DNA of 9,178 nt, taken from assembly GCA_002353205.1 (NCBI GenBank), contig DEJE01000058.1, positions 1-9,178 of the forward strand, written 5' to 3'. The notes below the pieces were generated by a model, which was not told the DNA's origin, searched no databases, and saw nothing but the letters and a program-made list of their open reading frames with translations. The stretch's first letter is position 1, and the number at the start of each line of letters is the position of its first letter. The translations under genes and the position numbers were made by a program. Shown here in pieces: positions 5,548 through 9,178 of the stretch. The DNA comes from Prevotella sp. UBA2756 (GTDB taxonomy: Bacteria; Bacteroidota; Bacteroidia; Bacteroidales; Bacteroidaceae).

Positions 5548-5575
5548 AAGGCAACGCTTGTCAGTGCGTTGCCTT
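5548..5575 (-). terminator. Terminator of the valS-protease unit, overlapping the protease stop codon
   Basis: AAGGCAACGC (5548-5557) and GCGTTGCCTT (5566-5575) form a perfect 10-base stem with an 8-base loop. On the minus strand it is followed by the pyrimidine-rich TTCTCATTTCC, while the plus strand has no T-run after it, so it should act on minus-strand transcripts. The last four sense codons of the protease (Lys-Ala-Thr-His) and its TGA lie inside the hairpin, with the TGA (5563-5561) in the loop. Confidence 0.75.
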
Positions 5576-6787
5576 CCACCATGATGTTGTCTCCTTGCTG
5601 CTGGCATCGGCCGACAGACTTGGATCTGAGATCGAGACGCCCGAGAATTCTTCTATCTTGAAGGAACTCTTGAATTTCGCCACGTATCCGTAGTCGGTAT
5701 GTGCCTTGTTGGGAATCAGCCGGTTCATCTGTTCCGTTATCTGGTTGTACAGGTTCTGGTCGTCTTGGCAAAGGAGCCTCACATACGAACCCATGTCCAT
5801 GAACACGCTCTTCTCTTCGAGGTCGAAGGTTTGCACCTGCGACATCTTGCTCGTGTCGAACGTATGCAGGCTGTTGATGGTCTTCATCAGTCGGGCCGTG
5901 TTCTCCAGTTCGCTGGTCTTCAGCACCGACAGGGTGCCGTAAGGATACCTGTACGAATTGTAGAAACTGTAGAACCCGTCGACCACGCCACCGTAGTTGT
6001 CTTCCAGCAGGTCCTTGCCCACGGTGGCATAGGGAATTCCTTCCATCATCACTTCGCAGGTGGAGGCGATGATATAGTCGGTGACGTCTTTCAGTTCGTA
6101 GGCCACTTCAATGTCCTGCATGTAGCAGTCGTCGAAAACCAGGAAGTCGAGATGCCCGAAAGCATTGGCAAGAGCCGTCTTCAACGTACTGATCTCTGTC
6201 TGGAACTGAGGCGATTTCTTCAGCGAACCGAAATAGCGTGTATCGATATCCTCATCGATGTAGATGCCGTCGGGCCTCATGGCGCTCGGTGTCGGCGACT
6301 GTTGCTTGGCCCGTGCCGACTGTGTCCCCCCTTCAACGGGCAGCCATCCCATGCCGTGACAACCGATGGTCAGCGCATACTTCGTGGCGGGTGCGACTGT
6401 CATTGCGTCTTTGAAGAATAATGTCAGACCCTCTGTCGACGTGAAGTTGGTCGGTTGTAGCGAGCTGTAGCGCTTCACGGTATCGTTCTTGCACTTGCCG
6501 TTCTCATATTTTATGTCTATGAGAACAGCCCTGTTGGCAGTCTCGGCGACGAGCGCCAGCAACTTCTTCCCGTTCAGCCCGCGGTAATACTCCACAGCTG
6601 TCTTCATAGCCGTGATGTTCTTTTGGCATGCGCTGTACATTTTCGTGTCGTCTGCCCAAGGAAAGTACATCAGGATGGTCTGACGGGCTGGCGACTCATC
6701 CTTCTTCTCTTCGTCGTCGCCATGGCATGCGGTGAGCATACCGATAGCGGCAATGAAGAGAATGATGATCAAGTCGGTTCTTTTCAT
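5561..6787 (-). CDS. Clostripain-family (C11) cysteine protease, lipoprotein
   Basis: A 408-residue predicted lipoprotein protease of peptidase family C11 (clan CD, caspase-like fold). Residues 1-20 are a type II signal peptide with lipobox LTAC and acylated Cys21, followed by an acidic linker. The catalytic domain starts at about residue 37 (TILMYFPWADD). The probable catalytic His144 lies in IGCHGMGW and the nucleophile Cys221 in VFDDCYMQ, each at the end of a hydrophobic strand as in the family. ASTCEVMMEGIPY (241-253) matches the conserved region after the nucleophile. Characterised C11 enzymes cleave after Arg or Lys and are often activated by self-cleavage; specificity here is inferred only from family. 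It is likely anchored in the outer membrane or periplasm. The gene starts 9 bases after the valS stop codon, so it is probably co-transcribed with valS, although no functional link is obvious. Confidence 0.9.
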   Translation of the reverse strand: MKRTDLIIILFIAAIGMLTACHGDDEEKKDESPARQTILMYFPWADDTKMYSACQKNITAMKTAVEYYRGLNGKKLLALVAETANRAVLIDIKYENGKCKNDTVKRYSSLQPTNFTSTEGLTLFFKDAMTVAPATKYALTIGCHGMGWLPVEGGTQSARAKQQSPTPSAMRPDGIYIDEDIDTRYFGSLKKSPQFQTEISTLKTALANAFGHLDFLVFDDCYMQDIEVAYELKDVTDYIIASTCEVMMEGIPYATVGKDLLEDNYGGVVDGFYSFYNSYRYPYGTLSVLKTSELENTARLMKTINSLHTFDTSKMSQVQTFDLEEKSVFMDMGSYVRLLCQDDQNLYNQITEQMNRLIPNKAHTDYGYVAKFKSSFKIEEFSGVSISDPSLSADASSKETTSWWKATH

Positions 6788-6796
6788 AATCTGTTC

Positions 6797-9178
6797 TTAA
6801 AGTTTCTTGCGCAGTTCGGCAAGAGATTCTTTCAGCGAGGCTATTTTTTCTTCCGAGTCGCTCTGCTTCTTGCGCTCCATGGCAACGACGGCTTCAGGAG
6901 CGTTGGCCACGAACTTCTCGTTGGAGAGCTTCTTCATCACGCTGGCAAGGAAGCCTTCCAGGTGCTTCAGCTGCGTCTCCTGTTTCTCTATTTCTGCGGC
7001 CACGTCGATCATGTCGCCGATGGGAATGGCGAACTCGTAGGTGCCGACCATGAAGTGAACGGCGTCGGCCGACTTCTCGCTGACCACCTCGATGGCTTCC
7101 AGATTGGCCATCTTGATGATGGTGTCGTCGTATGCCTTGAAGTCGTTCGCACCCAGCATCTGCAGCGTCAGCTTCTCTCTCGGCGCAATGTTCTTCTGAC
7201 TGCGAACGCCGCGAACGCCCGATATAATCTGCTTCACATTCTCTATAGCTTCTGCCAGCGCGTTGTCGGCCTCCGTCGGAGCACCGATCTTCAGCTCGTC
7301 GCGCATGATGCTCTCGCCGTCCTTGCGGTCATAGATGTGCTGCCACAGCTCCTCGGTGATGAACGGCATGAAGGGATGCAGCATCTTTAGCAGGTCGTTG
7401 AAGAAACGCAGCGTGGCGTCGTAGGTCTGCTGGTCGATGGGTTGCGGCTGGCCGTTGGCGTAAGCAGGCTTCACCATTTCCAGATACCAGCTCGAGAACT
7501 CGTCCCAGAACAGGCGGTAGACGCTCATCAGTGCCTCCGAGATGCGGTATTTCCTGAACAGGTCGTCCACCTCGGCGTTGGTCTGTTTCAGCTTGGCCTC
7601 AAACCAGGCGATGGCCGTTTTGCACACAGCGGGCTGTTCAACGTCGGCCGTCTGCCAGCCTTTCACCAGTCGGAAGGCGTTCCATATCTTGTTGTTGAAG
7701 TTGCGGCCTTGTTCGCAGAGGGCTTCGTCGAAGAGAATATCGTTGCCCGCAGGTGCTGAGAGCATCATGCCCATGCGCACGCCGTCGGCTCCGAACTTCT
7801 CGATGAGCTCGATGGGGTCGGGCGAGTTGCCGAGCGATTTCGACATCTTCCGTCCCAACTTGTCGCGCACGATGCCTGTGAAGTACACGTGCTTGAAAGG
7901 CATTTTGCCCACATACTCGTAGCCGGCCATGATCATGCGAGCCACCCAGAAGAAGATGATGTCCGGACCGGTCACCAGGTCGGCAGTGGGGTAGTAGTAT
8001 TCCATCTCTGCGTTGCCGGGATTGTTGATGCCGTCGAACAGCGAGATGGGCCACAGCCATGATGAGAACCATGTGTCGAGGGCGTCTTCGTCCTGGCGCA
8101 AAGTGAAGCTCTCCTCCGTTTTCAGCTGGGGGTATTTCTCTAATGCCAGTTTACGGGCTTCCTCCTCGGTCTCTGCAACGACGAAAGCATCCTGAGGTAT
8201 CAGTTGCTCCCCCTCGGGAGAGGTGAGGTGGGGGGCTTCGATATAGTAGGCCGGGATGCGGTGTCCCCACCACAGTTGGCGTGAGATGCACCAGTCCTGA
8301 ATGTTCTCCAGCCAGTTCTTGTACGTGTTCTTGTATTTAGCCGGCACGAAGAGAATCTCGTCGTTCATCACGGGCGGCAGTGCGAGGTCGGCGAAGTGCT
8401 TCATCGAGAGGAACCACTGCATCGACAGGCGGGGCTCGATGGCCGTGTCGGGGTTGCGCTCAGAGTAACCCACCTTGTTCGTGTAATCCTCCACGCGCTC
8501 CATCAGGCCTGCTTCCTGAAGGTCTTTGGCAATCTGCTTGCGGCAGTCCATGCGGTCCATGCCCACGTAGAGCGGACTCTGTTCCGAGATGGTGCCGTCG
8601 GCATTGAAGATGTCGATGGTCTCCAGGTTGTGCGTCTTGCCCAGCATGTAGTCGTTTGTGTCGTGGGCAGGTGTCACTTTCAGACAGCCCGTACCGAATT
8701 CAATGTCGACATAGCGGTCCTCAATGACGGGGATGACGCGCCCCACGAGCGGAACGATGACCTTGCGGCCCTTCAGCCACTGGTTCTTCGGGTCCTTCGG
8801 GTTGATGCACATGGCCGTGTCGCCCATGATGGTCTCAGGACGTGTGGTAGCCACCACGGCATAGTAGCCCTTCTCGTCGCGGTGTATGATGTTGCCGGCC
8901 TGCTCTAGATCTTCTAGATTTTCTAGATTATCTAGATCTTCCACATAATATTTTAGGTGGAACAGATGGCTCTGCTCCTCGCGGTAGATCACTTCCTCGG
9001 TGGAGAGTGCCGTCAGCGCCTTCGGATCCCAGTTCACCATGCGCAGGCCGCGGTAGATAAGACCTTTGTTGTAAAGGTCCACAAACACCTTGATGACGCT
9101 CTGCGAACGCTTCTCGTCCATCGTGAAGGCTGTGCGGTCCCAGTCGCACGAGGCGCCCAGGCGGCGCAGCTGCTTCAG
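6797..9178 (-). CDS. valS: Valyl-tRNA synthetase, C-terminal 793 residues (5' end beyond window)
   Basis: The gene runs off the right edge; 793 codons are visible. The frame is open to base 9178 (LKQLRRLGASCDWDRTAFT precedes the first internal Met at 9121), so that Met is not the gene start. ValRS charges tRNA-Val in the cytosol and edits mischarged threonine. Visible parts in order: the CP1 editing domain with ATTRPETIMGDTAM (around 8821-8860); the zinc-free catalytic core segment DTWFSSWLWPISLFDG; the KMSKS loop in GRKMSKSLGN (7835-7849); the anticodon-binding helical domain; and the C-terminal coiled-coil tRNA arm (IEKQETQLKHLEGFL to the end). The class I HIGH motif should lie upstream, outside the window. 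Two odd in-frame inserts are present: a DL/NLE tripeptide repeat near the editing motif and PHLTSPEGEQL in the core, described separately. The C11 protease gene follows after 9 bases. Confidence 0.97.
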   Translation of the reverse strand: MKQLRRLGASCDWDRTAFTMDEKRSQSVIKVFVDLYNKGLIYRGLRMVNWDPKALTALSTEEVIYREEQSHLFHLKYYVEDLDNLENLEDLEQAGNIIHRDEKGYYAVVATTRPETIMGDTAMCINPKDPKNQWLKGRKVIVPLVGRVIPVIEDRYVDIEFGTGCLKVTPAHDTNDYMLGKTHNLETIDIFNADGTISEQSPLYVGMDRMDCRKQIAKDLQEAGLMERVEDYTNKVGYSERNPDTAIEPRLSMQWFLSMKHFADLALPPVMNDEILFVPAKYKNTYKNWLENIQDWCISRQLWWGHRIPAYYIEAPHLTSPEGEQLIPQDAFVVAETEEEARKLALEKYPQLKTEESFTLRQDEDALDTWFSSWLWPISLFDGINNPGNAEMEYYYPTADLVTGPDIIFFWVARMIMAGYEYVGKMPFKHVYFTGIVRDKLGRKMSKSLGNSPDPIELIEKFGADGVRMGMMLSAPAGNDILFDEALCEQGRNFNNKIWNAFRLVKGWQTADVEQPAVCKTAIAWFEAKLKQTNAEVDDLFRKYRISEALMSVYRLFWDEFSSWYLEMVKPAYANGQPQPIDQQTYDATLRFFNDLLKMLHPFMPFITEELWQHIYDRKDGESIMRDELKIGAPTEADNALAEAIENVKQIISGVRGVRSQKNIAPREKLTLQMLGANDFKAYDDTIIKMANLEAIEVVSEKSADAVHFMVGTYEFAIPIGDMIDVAAEIEKQETQLKHLEGFLASVMKKLSNEKFVANAPEAVVAMERKKQSDSEEKIASLKESLAELRKKL
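8206..8238. repeat. GC-rich repeat-like insert inside valS
   Basis: On the plus strand, GCTCCCCCTCGGGAG is followed by AGGTGAGGTGGGGGGCTT. It resembles, from memory, the dispersed CTCCCCCTCGGGGGAG-type repeats found between Bacteroidota genes. It stays in frame, encoding about EAPHLTSPEGEQ of ValRS between the conserved IPAYYI segment and DAFVVAETEEEA. The match to a repeat family is recollection rather than a database result. Confidence 0.5.
8904..8939. repeat. Four-unit 9-base tandem repeat inside valS
   Basis: Four contiguous 9-base units on the plus strand: TCTAGATCT (8904), TCTAGATTT (8913), TCTAGATTA (8922), TCTAGATCT (8931). Each unit holds TCTAGA; only the last two bases vary. The period keeps the valS frame, so the minus strand encodes the tripeptide repeat DLDNLENLEDLE just upstream of the editing motif. 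The AT-rich content contrasts with the GC-rich valS sequence around it. Confidence 0.92.

Noticed and set aside
5699..6421. 240-codon plus-strand frame opposite the C11 protease
   Set aside because: His/Val-rich translation without motifs, antisense to a gene with a signal peptide and an intact catalytic pair.
6623..8908. Several plus-strand frames opposite valS
   Set aside because: Antisense shadows of ValRS, whose editing, KMSKS and coiled-coil segments are all in order.
8904..8939. Cluster of TCTAGA sites as a protein-binding array
   Set aside because: The 9-base period keeps the valS frame and the bases are explained as a coding tandem repeat.
9119..9121. Start codon of valS at the internal ATG
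   Set aside because: The frame continues to the window edge with clear ValRS sequence (RRLGASCDWDRTAFT), so the gene is truncated by the window.

Overview
The window looks like chromosomal DNA from a Bacteroidota bacterium, most likely Prevotella or a close relative. Three things point there: the protein sequences (an HtpG N-terminus, a Bacteroidota-type ECF sigma factor, several lipoproteins), promoter elements of the TAnnTTTG type rather than E. coli sigma-70 boxes, and A-rich rather than Shine-Dalgarno-rich start regions. No rRNA, tRNA, CRISPR array, transposase or phage gene is visible. The gene content is mostly ordinary core metabolism and housekeeping. The unusual material lies in repeats, gene joints and one small membrane protein.

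Layout from left to right. Bases 1-59 (minus) are the first codons of htpG, the Hsp90 chaperone, cut by the window edge. Divergent from it is a 174-residue ECF sigma factor (333-857, plus) with no anti-sigma gene next to it, closed by a strong hairpin terminator at 915-958. Facing it is a two-gene minus-strand unit: pepD, a zinc dipeptidase (2817-1357), followed after 10 bases by a small lipoprotein of unknown function (1346-978). A 245-base spacer (2818-3062) holds two tandem copies of an imperfect repeat of about 83 bases, the second ending in a promoter-like TAACTTTG. That promoter drives the plus-strand reading frame 3063-3899, which joins a 72-residue bitopic membrane protein to an OmpH/Skp-like lipoprotein with no stop codon between them. 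Endonuclease III (nth, 4021-4716) and a DUF2461 protein (4789-5523) follow on the plus strand. They are separated by an array of degenerate AGTTAAG heptamers that also encodes the end of Nth. Facing them is a second minus-strand unit: valS, which enters from the right edge (9178-6797), then a clostripain-type (C11) lipoprotein protease nine bases downstream (6787-5561).

How the parts relate. The clear operon-like pairs are pepD with its lipoprotein and valS with the C11 protease. OmpH-like, C11 and 978-1346 proteins are all predicted lipoproteins, so much of the window concerns the envelope. Nth repairs oxidised bases, PepD finishes peptide breakdown, ValRS charges tRNA-Val and HtpG is a stress chaperone. 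No single pathway ties them together.

The recurring oddity is that short repeats have entered or touch genes: a 9-base tandem repeat and a GC-rich insert inside valS, a heptamer array forming the Nth tail, and a terminator hairpin that contains the protease stop codon. I found no convincing new multi-gene system. The best candidates for undescribed biology are the His/Cys-motif small membrane protein joined in frame to the OmpH-like lipoprotein, and the promoter-bearing tandem repeat in front of it.
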